Shown: positions 7,142 to 14,212, counted from the first letter of the stretch. The stretch: 20,510 nt of DNA from an uncultured Collinsella sp. (GCA_905211615.1 CAJMBB010000018.1:1-20510), one strand, 5' to 3'. The notes: generated by a model from the sequence alone, not told the origin. Made by a program: numbers and translations.

Positions 7142-9919
7142 ATGATTCTCAACGGACCGGGGATTAGTTACACCGAGCCCGATACCGGCGCGGAGTTTGT
7201 GCCGCCGCTGCCGGAGCATCCGCGCGAGGCAATCGTCAAGCTGTGCGAGCACTGCACCAACCGTCTGCTGCATCGCGACGAGCTGCTGGGCTACGAGTAC
7301 TGGTCGTTTGCCGAGGCCGCAACCGACGAGCAGGCCGAAGTGCTCTGCAAGATGAAGATGCGCCGCCCCTATACGCTGTCCGAGATGGTCAAGCTCACCG
7401 GCATGCCCGAGGCCGATATCGAGAAGATGCTCGACGACATGAGCTACACGGGCCTGCTCGAGTACAACTGGGAAAACCCCGAGCGCGCCAAGCAGTGGGT
7501 GCTGCCCATGCTGGTGCCGGGTTCCGCCGAGTTCCTCAACATGCGCGTAAGCCAGCTCGACGAGCACCCAGTCTACGCCAAGTTCTTTGAGCAGGCGTCC
7601 AAGGGACCGCTGTCCAAGGCCACGCCGATGGTGCCGCCTGGCGGTGCCGGCATCGGCATGCATGTAATTCCGGTCGAGAAGGCCATCGATGCCGCGAGCA
7701 CGTCGGTGCCGATCGAGCATATCGAGCATTGGCTCGACAAATACGAGGGTAAATATGCCGCCAGCACCTGCAGCTGCCGCGCGAGCCGTCGCGTGATGGG
7801 CGAGGGCTGCGCCGATGACCCGGCCGATTGGTGCATTGCCGTGGGCGATATGGCCGACTATGTGGTCGAGACCGACCGCGGCCATTATGTGACGCGCGAG
7901 GAGGTCTACGACATCCTGCGCCAGGCCGAGGACAACGGCTTTGTGCACCAGATCACCAACATCGACGGCGAGAACAAGATCTTCGCCATCTGCAACTGCA
8001 ACGTCAACGTGTGCTATGCCCTGCGCACCTCGCAGCTGTTCAACACGCCCAACCTGTCGCGCTCGGCCTATGTCGCCAAGGTCGAGAAGGACAAGTGCGT
8101 GGCCTGCGGTCGCTGCGTTGAGGTGTGCCCGGCCGGCGCCGCCAAGCTCGGCCAAAAGCTCTGCAGCAAAAAGGCGGGCGGTCGCGTGCCCGAGTATCCG
8201 CGCCAGGAGCTGCCCGACGCTACCAAGTGGGACCACACCAAGTGGTCGCCTAACTACCGCAACGACAACCGCATCGAGACGCATGAGTCCGGCACCGCTC
8301 CCTGCAAGACGGCCTGCCCCGCGCACGTTGCCGTTCAGGGCTATCTGAAGCTCGCGGCTCAGGGTCGCTATGACGAGGCCCTAGCACTCATTAAGCGCGA
8401 GAACCCGCTGCCCGCTATCTGCGGCCGTGTGTGCAACCGTCGCTGTGAGGATGCCTGCACCCGCGGCCGTGTGGACGCCGCCGTGGCTATCGACGAAGTC
8501 AAGAAGTTTATCGCCCAGCGTGATCTGGACGCAGCGACCCGCTATGTCCCGCCCGTGGTGACTCCGACGCGTGCCGGCGGCTTCGACCAGAAGATCGCCA
8601 TCATCGGTGCCGGTCCGGCAGGTCTGTCCTGCGCTTTCTATCTGGCCGAGAAGGGCTACAAGCCCGTCGTGTTCGAGAAGAGCGAACGCCCGGGCGGCAT
8701 GCTCACCTATGGCATTCCCAGCTTTAAGCTGGAAAAGGACGTTATCGAGGCCGAGGTCGAGATCATTCGCTTGATGGGCGCCGAGTTCCGCTATGGCGTG
8801 GAGGTCGGTCGCGATGTGACACTCGACGAGCTGCGCGCGCAGGGCTTTAAGGCCTTCTACGTTGCCATCGGCTGCCAGGGTGGCCGCCTTGCCGGCATTC
8901 CGGGCGAGGATGCCGAGGACGTGACCGTGGCCGTCGACTTCCTTCGCGAGGTTAACAGCGGCAAGATCGATACCCTGTCCGGCCGCACCATTGTGGTGGG
9001 CGGCGGCAACGTGGCCATCGACGTTGCCCGCAACGCCTGCCGTCTGGGCTCTGAGCACGTTGAGATGTTCTGCCTGGAGAGCGAGGCCCAGATGCCCGCC
9101 AGCGAGGAGGAGCGTCGCGAGGCCATCGAGGACGGTGCGCACATCAGCTGCGGTTGGGGCCCCAAGGAGGTTCACCTGGACGAGGCCGGCCGTGTGTGCG
9201 GCATCACCTTTAAGCGCTGCACGCGCGTCTACGATGACGAGGGGCGTTTTGCGCCCGAGTACGATGAGAACGATCTGCGTCGTGTCGATGCCGACCGTGT
9301 CGTCATGTCGATTGGCCAGTCCATTGCGTGGGGCGACCTGCTGGCTGGCTCCAAGGTGGAGCTTGGCCGCGGTCAGGGTGCCCTTGCCGATCCTCAGACC
9401 TACCAGACCGCCGAGCCAGACATCTTTGTGGGCGGCGACGTCTACACCGGTCCGAGTTTTGCCATCGATGCCATCGCCGCCGGCCACGAGGCCGCCGTGT
9501 CCATCCATCGCTTTGTGCAGCCGGGGTCCACGCTCACCATCGGCCGCAGCCAGCGCCGCTACACCGCGCTCGACCGCGACGATGTCGTGATCGAGAGCTA
9601 CGACAACGCGAGCCGTGAGGTTGCCCACGTGGACCGCGAGCGCGAGAAGGCCGCGCCGTTTAGCGAGTACGTCGAGACCTTTACCGAAGAGCAGGTGCGC
9701 GCCGAGACCGCCCGTTGCCTGGGTTGCGGTGCCTCGATCGTCGACCCCAACAAGTGCATCGGCTGCGGCCTGTGCACCACCAAGTGCGCGTTCGACGCCA
9801 TCCATCTGGATCGCGACCGCCCCGAGTGCTCAACGATGGTCAAATACGAGCAAAAGCTCCCGAGCCTTGGCAAGTATGCTTTAAAGCGTGCAATCAAAAT
9901 CAAGTTCGGTCGTAAATAG
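7142..9919 (+). CDS. Iron-sulfur flavoprotein, NAD(P)-dependent GltD/NfnL-type oxidoreductase with extra N-terminal module
   Basis: A 925-aa cytosolic oxidoreductase. Residues 1-200 hold a winged-helix-like segment (LSEMVKLTGMPEADIEKML). Residues 205-295 are cysteine-rich (STCSCRASRR, GEGCADDPADWC, ICNCNVNVC). A ferredoxin half-motif, CVACGRCVEVCP, spans 319-330. Next comes the GltD-type cysteine region (CKTACPAHVAVQGYLKL 388-404; CGRVCNRRCEDACTRG 427-442), then the FAD site GAGPAG (489-494), the NAD(P) site GGGNVAIDVAR (620-630) and FVGGDVYTGPSFAIDAIAAG (762-781). A C-terminal ferredoxin motif, CIGCGLCTTKC (872-882), completes it. It should pass electrons between NAD(P)H, FAD and several clusters to an unknown acceptor. 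The ATG at 7142 is chosen because GAAGGGA lies 6 bases upstream; an in-frame ATG at 7068 has no good ribosome binding site. It is divergent from tetR and probably repressed by it. It is not glutamate synthase: no large subunit is near and the N-terminus differs. Confidence 0.9.
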   Translation: MILNGPGISYTEPDTGAEFVPPLPEHPREAIVKLCEHCTNRLLHRDELLGYEYWSFAEAATDEQAEVLCKMKMRRPYTLSEMVKLTGMPEADIEKMLDDMSYTGLLEYNWENPERAKQWVLPMLVPGSAEFLNMRVSQLDEHPVYAKFFEQASKGPLSKATPMVPPGGAGIGMHVIPVEKAIDAASTSVPIEHIEHWLDKYEGKYAASTCSCRASRRVMGEGCADDPADWCIAVGDMADYVVETDRGHYVTREEVYDILRQAEDNGFVHQITNIDGENKIFAICNCNVNVCYALRTSQLFNTPNLSRSAYVAKVEKDKCVACGRCVEVCPAGAAKLGQKLCSKKAGGRVPEYPRQELPDATKWDHTKWSPNYRNDNRIETHESGTAPCKTACPAHVAVQGYLKLAAQGRYDEALALIKRENPLPAICGRVCNRRCEDACTRGRVDAAVAIDEVKKFIAQRDLDAATRYVPPVVTPTRAGGFDQKIAIIGAGPAGLSCAFYLAEKGYKPVVFEKSERPGGMLTYGIPSFKLEKDVIEAEVEIIRLMGAEFRYGVEVGRDVTLDELRAQGFKAFYVAIGCQGGRLAGIPGEDAEDVTVAVDFLREVNSGKIDTLSGRTIVVGGGNVAIDVARNACRLGSEHVEMFCLESEAQMPASEEERREAIEDGAHISCGWGPKEVHLDEAGRVCGITFKRCTRVYDDEGRFAPEYDENDLRRVDADRVVMSIGQSIAWGDLLAGSKVELGRGQGALADPQTYQTAEPDIFVGGDVYTGPSFAIDAIAAGHEAAVSIHRFVQPGSTLTIGRSQRRYTALDRDDVVIESYDNASREVAHVDREREKAAPFSEYVETFTEEQVRAETARCLGCGASIVDPNKCIGCGLCTTKCAFDAIHLDRDRPECSTMVKYEQKLPSLGKYALKRAIKIKFGRK

Positions 9920-9934
9920 GTAACCATGGCGGGT

Positions 9935-9970
9935 AAGGGGACGGCGCAGACTAGACTTCGCCGTCCCCTT
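9935..9970 (+). terminator. Hairpin after the flavoprotein gene
   Basis: A perfect 12-bp stem (9935-9946 with 9959-9970, AAGGGGACGGCG) with a 12-base loop, 15 bases after the stop. Only a weak T-rich stretch (TTGCTTTGAG) follows, so termination may be partial and hypA could be reached by read-through. The stem resembles the GGGACGG hairpin at 1838-1869. Confidence 0.6.
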
Positions 9971-10015
9971 GCTTTGAGTTTGCATCGCATCAACCGTTGT
10001 TGAAAGGTTTCTACC

Positions 10016-10435
10016 TTGCATGAATTGGGAATCGTTTACCACATCATTCGCGATGTCGAGAATGTGGCGCGCGCTCATGGCGTGCGTCGCGTTTCGAGCG
10101 TGACGCTGCTGCTGGGCGAGGTCTCGGGCGTCGTTCCCGGCTTGCTGCTCGACGCTTGGCGCTGGGCGGCGGATAAAAAGCCTATCACGCAGGGCGCGGA
10201 GCTTATCGTGGAGCCTGTCGAGGCCGTGACGCATTGCGAGGCGTGCGGCTGCATCTACGCGACGGTCGAGCACGGCAAGACCTGCCCCCATTGCGGTAGC
10301 GGCGAGACATACCTGCTGCAGGGCCAAGAGGTCATGATCAAACAGATCGAGACCCCCGACGAGGACCCGGCAGACACTGTTCCCGATGACCCCTCCGACG
10401 CCGTCGACGCCGCCAACCCTCTCTATATCGTCTAG
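10016..10435 (+). CDS. hypA: Hydrogenase/urease nickel metallochaperone HypA, TTG start
   Basis: A 139-aa HypA/HybF protein that delivers nickel to [NiFe]-hydrogenase (or urease) precursors together with HypB. The start is TTG at 10016 behind AAAGG, with 8 bases between. It is fixed by the family's obligatory N-terminus Met-His-Glu (MHELGIVYHI), whose His2 binds nickel. The core has SVTLLLGEVSGVVPGLL and the zinc site CEAC (74-77) and CPHC (90-93). The family is usually about 115 residues; here an acidic tail of about 25 residues follows (DEDPADTVPDDPSDAVDAAN), ending LYIV. No hydrogenase structural gene and no hypB-F is in the window, so its client is elsewhere in the genome. Being 96 bases after the flavoprotein, it may be read through from it. 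Confidence 0.93.
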   Translation: MHELGIVYHIIRDVENVARAHGVRRVSSVTLLLGEVSGVVPGLLLDAWRWAADKKPITQGAELIVEPVEAVTHCEACGCIYATVEHGKTCPHCGSGETYLLQGQEVMIKQIETPDEDPADTVPDDPSDAVDAANPLYIV

Positions 10436-10440
10436 CCCCT

Positions 10441-10494
10441 AGTCGTTGGGGACGTTTTTACATGACTAGTCAAACAAGAACGTCCTCAACAACT
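10441..10494. repeat. Intergenic hairpin after hypA
   Basis: GTTGGGGACGTT (10445-10456) pairs with AACGTCCTCAAC (10479-10490) with one G-U pair. The outer AGT/ACT bases also pair, giving about 15 bp with one mismatch. T-rich sequence is in the loop, not after the stem. The loop contains TAGTCAAA, as in the hairpin at 1838-1869. It may end the hypA transcript or be a member of a dispersed hairpin family. Confidence 0.55.
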
Positions 10495-10537
10495 ACTTGC
10501 GGTAGGCATAAGTCACGTTAATAGTCAAGTCATATCT

Positions 10538-10548
10538 GTTTAAACAAA
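10538..10548 (+). promoter_or_regulatory. GTTTAAACAAA repeat, distal copy
   Basis: An 11-bp sequence containing the palindrome GTTTAAAC, repeated exactly at 10699-10709. The copies are 161 bp apart, close to an integral number of helical turns, as is common for looping operator pairs. Candidate regulator site for the PTS operon; the binding protein is unknown. Confidence 0.4.
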
Positions 10549-10698
10549 ATAGCGGTACGCAGGCGCATTAGAATGAACCTAAAAGCGGTCTTAACGAATA
10601 GTGCACCTTTATATGTCTTTGAAAGTAATCACAAATCACGTTTTAGCAGGCAATGAGCTGTAAACCGGCAACGTAATCAATTTGTAACAAACTTAGAC

Positions 10699-10709
10699 GT
10701 TTAAACAAA
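10699..10709 (+). promoter_or_regulatory. GTTTAAACAAA repeat, proximal copy
   Basis: The second exact copy of the repeat. Its centre lies about 31 bp upstream of the TATAAT at 10735, so about 43 bp before the likely transcription start. That is where a class II activator would sit. The promoter has no good -35 box, which fits activator dependence. This is inference from spacing. Confidence 0.45.
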
Positions 10710-10734
10710 TAATGCAACCTTTTGCGAATTTAGC

Positions 10735-10740
10735 TATAAT
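10735..10740 (+). promoter_or_regulatory. Putative -10 box of the PTS operon
   Basis: A perfect TATAAT without a recognisable -35 at 16-18 bp. A second candidate, TATACT, is at 10758-10763. Either would give a short 5' leader before AAGGAGG at 10797-10803. Confidence 0.4.
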
Positions 10741-10810
10741 TCCACAATCCAAACAGGTATACTCCTTTCATGTCGTGTAGGAAATACGTAGACAAAAAGG
10801 AGGTTATGTG

Positions 10811-11800
10811 ATGGTAAGTATTGTTCTTGCTAGCCACGGGGACTTGGCAGCTGGAATCAAGCAGACGGGCTCGATGGTCTTTGGCGATCAGCCGTCTGTT
10901 GCCGTGGTCTCGCTCGAGCCGAGCATGGGCCCCGACGATTTCCGTGCCAAGGTCGAGGAAGCAGTCGCTTCCTTCGAGGACCAGGAGCAGGTGCTCTTCC
11001 TCGTTGATCTGTGGGGCGGCACGCCGTTCAACCAGATCAGCGGGCTCATCGAGGGCCACGATTCCTGGGCTATCGTCACCGGTGTCAACCTGCCTATGCT
11101 CATCGAGGCATATTCGCAGCGCTTTGACGCAAAGAACACTGCACATGCGATCGCAAAACATCTCGTGACTGAGGCTAAGGCTGGCGTGCGTGTCAAGCCC
11201 GAGTCTCTGGAGCCCGAGGAGAAGAAGCCGGCTGCGGCCGCTGCTGCTCCCGCAGGCGCCATCCCTCCGGGAACGGTCATCGGCGATGGGCACATCAAGA
11301 TCGCCCACGTCCGTATCGACACCCGTCTGCTTCATGGCCAGGTGGCCACCACGTGGACCAAGCAGATCAACCCCAACCGCATCATCGTGGTTTCCGACGG
11401 CGTTGCTCACGACGAGCTCCGCAAGACCATGATCGAGCAGGCTGCCCCTCCGGGAGTCCATGCCAACGTCGTGCCCATCAAGAAGATGGCCGAGGTCGTC
11501 AAGGACACGCGCTTTGGTGACACCAAGGCCATGCTGCTCTTTGAGAACCCGCAGGATCTGCTCAAGGCCATCGAGGCCGGCGTCGACATCAAGGAAGTCA
11601 ACATCGGTTCCATGGCTCACTCCAAGGGCAAGGTCGTCGTCACCAACGCCGTCGCTATGGGCGATGACGACGTCAAGACTCTCGAGGCCCTCAAGGCCAA
11701 GGGCGTCAAGTTCGAGGTCCGCAAGGTTCCTTCGGATTCCTCCGAGGATCTCGACGCCATGTTGAAGAAAGCTAAGGCCGAACTGGCCGCTCAAGCATAG
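10811..11800 (+). CDS. manX: PTS mannose/fructose/sorbose family EIIAB
   Basis: A 329-aa cytosolic phosphotransferase that carries phosphate from HPr to the incoming sugar. The EIIA domain (1-125) has the phosphorylated histidine in LASHGDLA (His9) and the motif LVDLWGGTPFN (64-74). An Ala/Pro linker (about 130-155) joins it to the EIIB domain (161-329), whose active histidine is in RIDTRLLHGQVATTW (His175). AAGGAGG lies 7 bases before the ATG at 10811; a GTG one codon upstream is less likely. It is the first gene of an operon with EIIC 18 bases downstream and EIID after that, the same order as manLMN of Firmicutes. Family identity is firm; the sugar (mannose, glucose, amino sugar or other) cannot be read from the sequence. 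Confidence 0.95.
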   Translation: MVSIVLASHGDLAAGIKQTGSMVFGDQPSVAVVSLEPSMGPDDFRAKVEEAVASFEDQEQVLFLVDLWGGTPFNQISGLIEGHDSWAIVTGVNLPMLIEAYSQRFDAKNTAHAIAKHLVTEAKAGVRVKPESLEPEEKKPAAAAAAPAGAIPPGTVIGDGHIKIAHVRIDTRLLHGQVATTWTKQINPNRIIVVSDGVAHDELRKTMIEQAAPPGVHANVVPIKKMAEVVKDTRFGDTKAMLLFENPQDLLKAIEAGVDIKEVNIGSMAHSKGKVVVTNAVAMGDDDVKTLEALKAKGVKFEVRKVPSDSSEDLDAMLKKAKAELAAQA

Positions 11801-11818
11801 TAAAGGAGGGTCCGATAC

Positions 11819-12637
11819 ATGTCTGCAATCACTATTCTGCTTGTTGCGATTGTCGCGTTGCTTGCCGGTATGGAAGGCATTCTGGATGAGTTCCAGTTCC
11901 ATCAGCCGCTCGTGGCATGCACGCTTATCGGTCTCGTAACCGGTCACCTTCAGGAGGGCATCCTCCTGGGCGGTTCGCTCCAGATGATGGCCCTTGGCTG
12001 GGCTAACGTCGGCGCCGCTGTCGCGCCTGACGCCGCTCTGGCCTCGGTCGCTTCTTCGATCATCATGGTGCTCGCCCTCAACGGTGGCGCCACCGATTCG
12101 GCCAAGGCCGTTACCACCGCTATCGCCGTCGCCGTCCCGCTGTCGGTCGCTGGTCTGTTCCTGACCATGATCTGCCGTACCATTGCTACCGCTATCGCTC
12201 ACGCCATGGACGGTTGCGCCGAGAAGGGCGACTTCTCCGGCATCGAGCGCTGGCAGTATGCTGCCATCCTCATGCAGGGCCTTCGTATCGCCATCCCGGC
12301 AGTGCTTCTGTGCGTCATCCCGGCCGAGGCCGTTACCAACGCGCTTAACGCTATGCCCGACTGGCTGTCCGGCGGCATGGCTGTCGGCGGCGGCATGGTC
12401 GCTTCCGTCGGTTACGCCATGGTCATCAACATGATGGCCACCAAGGAGACCTGGCCGTTCTTCGTCCTCGGCTTTGTCCTTGCTGCCATCCCTCAGCTCA
12501 CGCTGATCGCCCTTGGTCTCATCGGCATCTCCCTTGCCCTCATCTACCTTGGCCTTAAGGATCTGGCCAAGCAGGGTGGCGGCATGGGCGGTGGCTCCGG
12601 CGACCCGCTCGGCGACATTCTGAACGATTACGAGTAG
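11819..12637 (+). CDS. manY: PTS mannose/fructose/sorbose family EIIC, sugar channel
   Basis: A 272-aa membrane subunit that, with EIID, forms the sugar-translocating channel. The N-terminus is ITILLVAIVALLAGMEGILD. The family signature region is QFHQPLVACTLIGLVTGHLQEGILLGGSLQMMALGWANVG, with key residues at about 27-66, followed by several long hydrophobic helices and a Gly-rich cytoplasmic tail (QGGGMGGGSGDPLGDIL). The ATG at 11819 follows AAAGGAGG. It sits between EIIAB (18-base gap) and EIID (16 bases to the chosen start), so the three are co-translated. Its length is normal for the family. Confidence 0.95.
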   Translation: MSAITILLVAIVALLAGMEGILDEFQFHQPLVACTLIGLVTGHLQEGILLGGSLQMMALGWANVGAAVAPDAALASVASSIIMVLALNGGATDSAKAVTTAIAVAVPLSVAGLFLTMICRTIATAIAHAMDGCAEKGDFSGIERWQYAAILMQGLRIAIPAVLLCVIPAEAVTNALNAMPDWLSGGMAVGGGMVASVGYAMVINMMATKETWPFFVLGFVLAAIPQLTLIALGLIGISLALIYLGLKDLAKQGGGMGGGSGDPLGDILNDYE

Positions 12638-12653
12638 GAGGGGAGTGATACAT

Positions 12654-13574
12654 ATGGCAGAGAACAAGATTCAGCTCACCAAGGCTGACCGCAAGAAGGT
12701 TTGCTTCCGTCATCAGTTCCTTCAGGGCTCGTGGAACTACGAGCGTATGCAGAACGGCGGCTGGTGCTTCGCAATGATCCCTGCGATCAAGAAGCTCTAC
12801 ACCAGCAAGGATGACCAGATTGCCGCTCTTAAGCGCCACCTGGAGTTCTATAACACCCACCCCTATGTTTCCGCCCCCGTCATTGGCGTTACCCTCGCCC
12901 TCGAGGAGGAGCGCGCCAACGGTGCTCCGATCGATGACGTCGCCATCCAGGGCGTCAAGGTCGGTATGATGGGCCCGCTCGCCGGCGTCGGTGACCCCGT
13001 CTTCTGGTTCACCCTTCGCCCGATTCTGGGCGCTCTGGGCGCTTCCCTGGCCATGTCCGGCAGCATCGTCGGTCCGCTGCTGTTCTTCTTCGCGTGGAAC
13101 ATCATCCGTTACGCTTTCCTGTGGTACACGCAGGAGTTTGGCTACAAGGTCGGCTCCTCCATCGCCAAGGACCTCTCCGGTGGTCTGATGGGCAAGGTCA
13201 CCGAGGGCGCTTCCATCCTGGGTATGTTCATCATCGGCGCCCTGGTCGAGCGCTGGGTGTCCATTTCCTTCACCCCGATTGTCTCCACGGTCAAGCAGTC
13301 TGCTGGCGCCTTTATCGACTGGGCTAGCCTGCCCTCCGGTTCCGAGGGTATCAAGGAAGCGCTGACGATGTACAACTCCGTCGGTGCTACCGCCCTTGAT
13401 CAGATGAAGGTCACCACGCTTCAGGCCAACCTCGATCAGCTCATCCCCGGCCTTGCCGCCGTGTGCCTGACCCTGCTGGTCTGCAAGCTCCTCAAGAAGA
13501 AGGTCAGCCCGATTGTCATCATCCTGGCTCTCTTCGCCGTCGGCATCATCGGTCGCTTCTGCGGCTTCATGTAA
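12654..13574 (+). CDS. manZ: PTS mannose/fructose/sorbose family EIID
   Basis: A 306-aa membrane subunit that pairs with EIIC and completes the permease. The start of the family domain, LTKADRKKVCFRHQFLQGSW then NYERMQNGGW, is at residues 8-37. FAMIPAIKKLY, then GVKVGMMGPLAGVGDPVFWF and the C-terminal helices follow. The ATG at 12654 is preferred: the ribosome binding site AGGAGGGG is about 10 bases upstream, as in the EIIC gene. The in-frame GTG at 12645 overlaps it too closely. A terminator follows 57 bases after the stop. The EIIC/EIID pair of this family is also the usual receptor for class IIa bacteriocins in Firmicutes; whether that holds here is unknown. Confidence 0.95.
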   Translation: MAENKIQLTKADRKKVCFRHQFLQGSWNYERMQNGGWCFAMIPAIKKLYTSKDDQIAALKRHLEFYNTHPYVSAPVIGVTLALEEERANGAPIDDVAIQGVKVGMMGPLAGVGDPVFWFTLRPILGALGASLAMSGSIVGPLLFFFAWNIIRYAFLWYTQEFGYKVGSSIAKDLSGGLMGKVTEGASILGMFIIGALVERWVSISFTPIVSTVKQSAGAFIDWASLPSGSEGIKEALTMYNSVGATALDQMKVTTLQANLDQLIPGLAAVCLTLLVCKLLKKKVSPIVIILALFAVGIIGRFCGFM

Positions 13575-13624
13575 GCACGTTTCGGCTTAAGACCGAGAAT
13601 TGCTAGGCAAGGGCTTTTGAGCCA

Positions 13625-13654
13625 TTGAAACGGACCGCACCCGGTGGGTACACT
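13625..13654 (+). promoter_or_regulatory. Putative manO promoter inside the PTS terminator
   Basis: TTGAAA (13625-13630) and TACACT (13649-13654) are spaced by 18 bp. The -10 box lies in the loop side of the terminator hairpin at 13631-13666, so a transcript from it would start near the 3' arm and would not fold the hairpin. This would let manO be made separately from manXYZ. Confidence 0.6.
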
Positions 13655-13678
13655 GGATGCGGTCCGATTGTTTTATTT
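13631..13678 (+). terminator. Terminator of the PTS operon
   Basis: CGGACCGCA (13631-13639) pairs with TGCGGTCCG (13658-13666). An inner 6-bp stem (13641-13646 with 13651-13656) closes a GGTA loop. The T-rich run ATTGTTTTATTT (13667-13678) follows. Confidence 0.85.
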
Positions 13679-13694
13679 GGAGGGCGAGGCGCGC

Positions 13695-14093
13695 ATGGCG
13701 CAATCTCAGAACAGCACGGTCGATCTGGCAACGCCGGCAACCTGCCTGATGGGGCTTACCAGCCACGGTAACGTGATGGTGGGCAATAAGGCGTTCGAGT
13801 ATTACAACGAGCGCAATCCCGAGGATTATATTCAAATCCCGTGGGACGAGGTCGACTATATTGCCGCCGAGGTTTTACGCGGCACCAAGAAGATCACGCG
13901 TTTTGCCATCTTCACCAAGGACAACGGTCACTTTACGTTTTCGACGCGCGACGACAAAGAGACGCTGCGCGCTGTGCGCAAGTACGTGGACGAGGATAGA
14001 CTCGTGCGTTCGCCCGACTTTATCGATGTGACGGCCAAGGGCGTCAAGAGCATCCCCTCCGTCATCAAAAACCTCTTCCACAAAGGTAACTAG
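13695..14093 (+). CDS. manO: DUF956-family protein ManO
   Basis: A 132-aa protein of the DUF956 family, which is found almost only beside mannose-family PTS operons (manO of lactic acid bacteria). Typical stretches are ATCLMGLTSHGNVMVGNKAF, DYIQIPWDEVDYIAAEVL, RFAIFTKDNGHFTFSTRD and LVRSPDFIDVTAKG. It has no transmembrane segment and looks like a PH-like beta fold. The family has been linked to control of the mannose PTS; its mechanism is not clear to me. The ATG at 13695 has GGAGGG at 13679-13684; an in-frame GTG at 13644 lies inside the terminator hairpin and is rejected. It is separated from manZ by a terminator and seems to have its own promoter. A long inverted repeat follows its stop. 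Confidence 0.92.
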   Translation: MAQSQNSTVDLATPATCLMGLTSHGNVMVGNKAFEYYNERNPEDYIQIPWDEVDYIAAEVLRGTKKITRFAIFTKDNGHFTFSTRDDKETLRAVRKYVDEDRLVRSPDFIDVTAKGVKSIPSVIKNLFHKGN

Positions 14094-14101
14094 CTCCTCA
14101 T

Positions 14102-14170
14102 AAGTTGCGGTGGAATAGTTCCTAAATACGGCTTTAGATGCTTCAGACAGGAACTATTCCACCGCAACTT
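14102..14170. repeat. Perfect 22-bp inverted repeat between manO and tRNA-Arg
   Basis: Arms 14102-14123 (start AAGTTGCGGTGG) and 14149-14170 are exact reverse complements with a 25-base spacer. The left arm starts 8 bases after the manO stop. There is no T-run, so it is not a standard terminator, though it could act as one on both strands. It could also be a dispersed intergenic palindrome or a small non-autonomous element. It has no coding capacity. Confidence 0.85.
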
Positions 14171-14212
14171 CGAAGTCTAGTCATGCGACGTATTGCGATG
14201 CAGTAAATCTGC

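Larger units (their letters stand above)
10436..10810 (+). other. 375-base AT-rich leader region of the PTS operon
   Basis: I see no coding frame that I can support in this stretch; a long minus-strand frame entering it is a shadow of the PTS genes. It is markedly more AT-rich than the flanking genes. It contains an imperfect hairpin (10441-10494), two 11-bp GTTTAAACAAA repeats 161 bp apart, -10-like boxes TATAAT (10735-10740) and TATACT (10758-10763), and the strong ribosome binding site of the EIIAB gene. It is best read as the control region of the sugar operon. Confidence 0.6.

Noticed and set aside
7028..8326. A 432-codon minus-strand frame opposite the flavoprotein
   Set aside because: It overlaps a strongly supported gene, is Ala/Gly/His/Leu-rich without domains, and would run through the TetR operator region.
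7142..9919. Glutamate synthase small subunit (gltD) or NfnB
   Set aside because: The core is related, but the long cysteine-rich N-terminus, the C-terminal ferredoxin motif and the absence of a gltB or nfnA neighbour do not fit.
10659..10673. Catabolite-responsive (cre-like) site TGTAAACCGGCAAC before the PTS operon
   Set aside because: Only the left half resembles the cre consensus. The central CG and the right half do not fit.
10730..12667. A 645-codon open frame on the minus strand opposite the PTS genes
   Set aside because: It is antisense to three clearly recognised PTS genes, has an Asp/His/Gly-rich composition typical of a shadow frame in high-GC codon-biased DNA, and shows no family motif.
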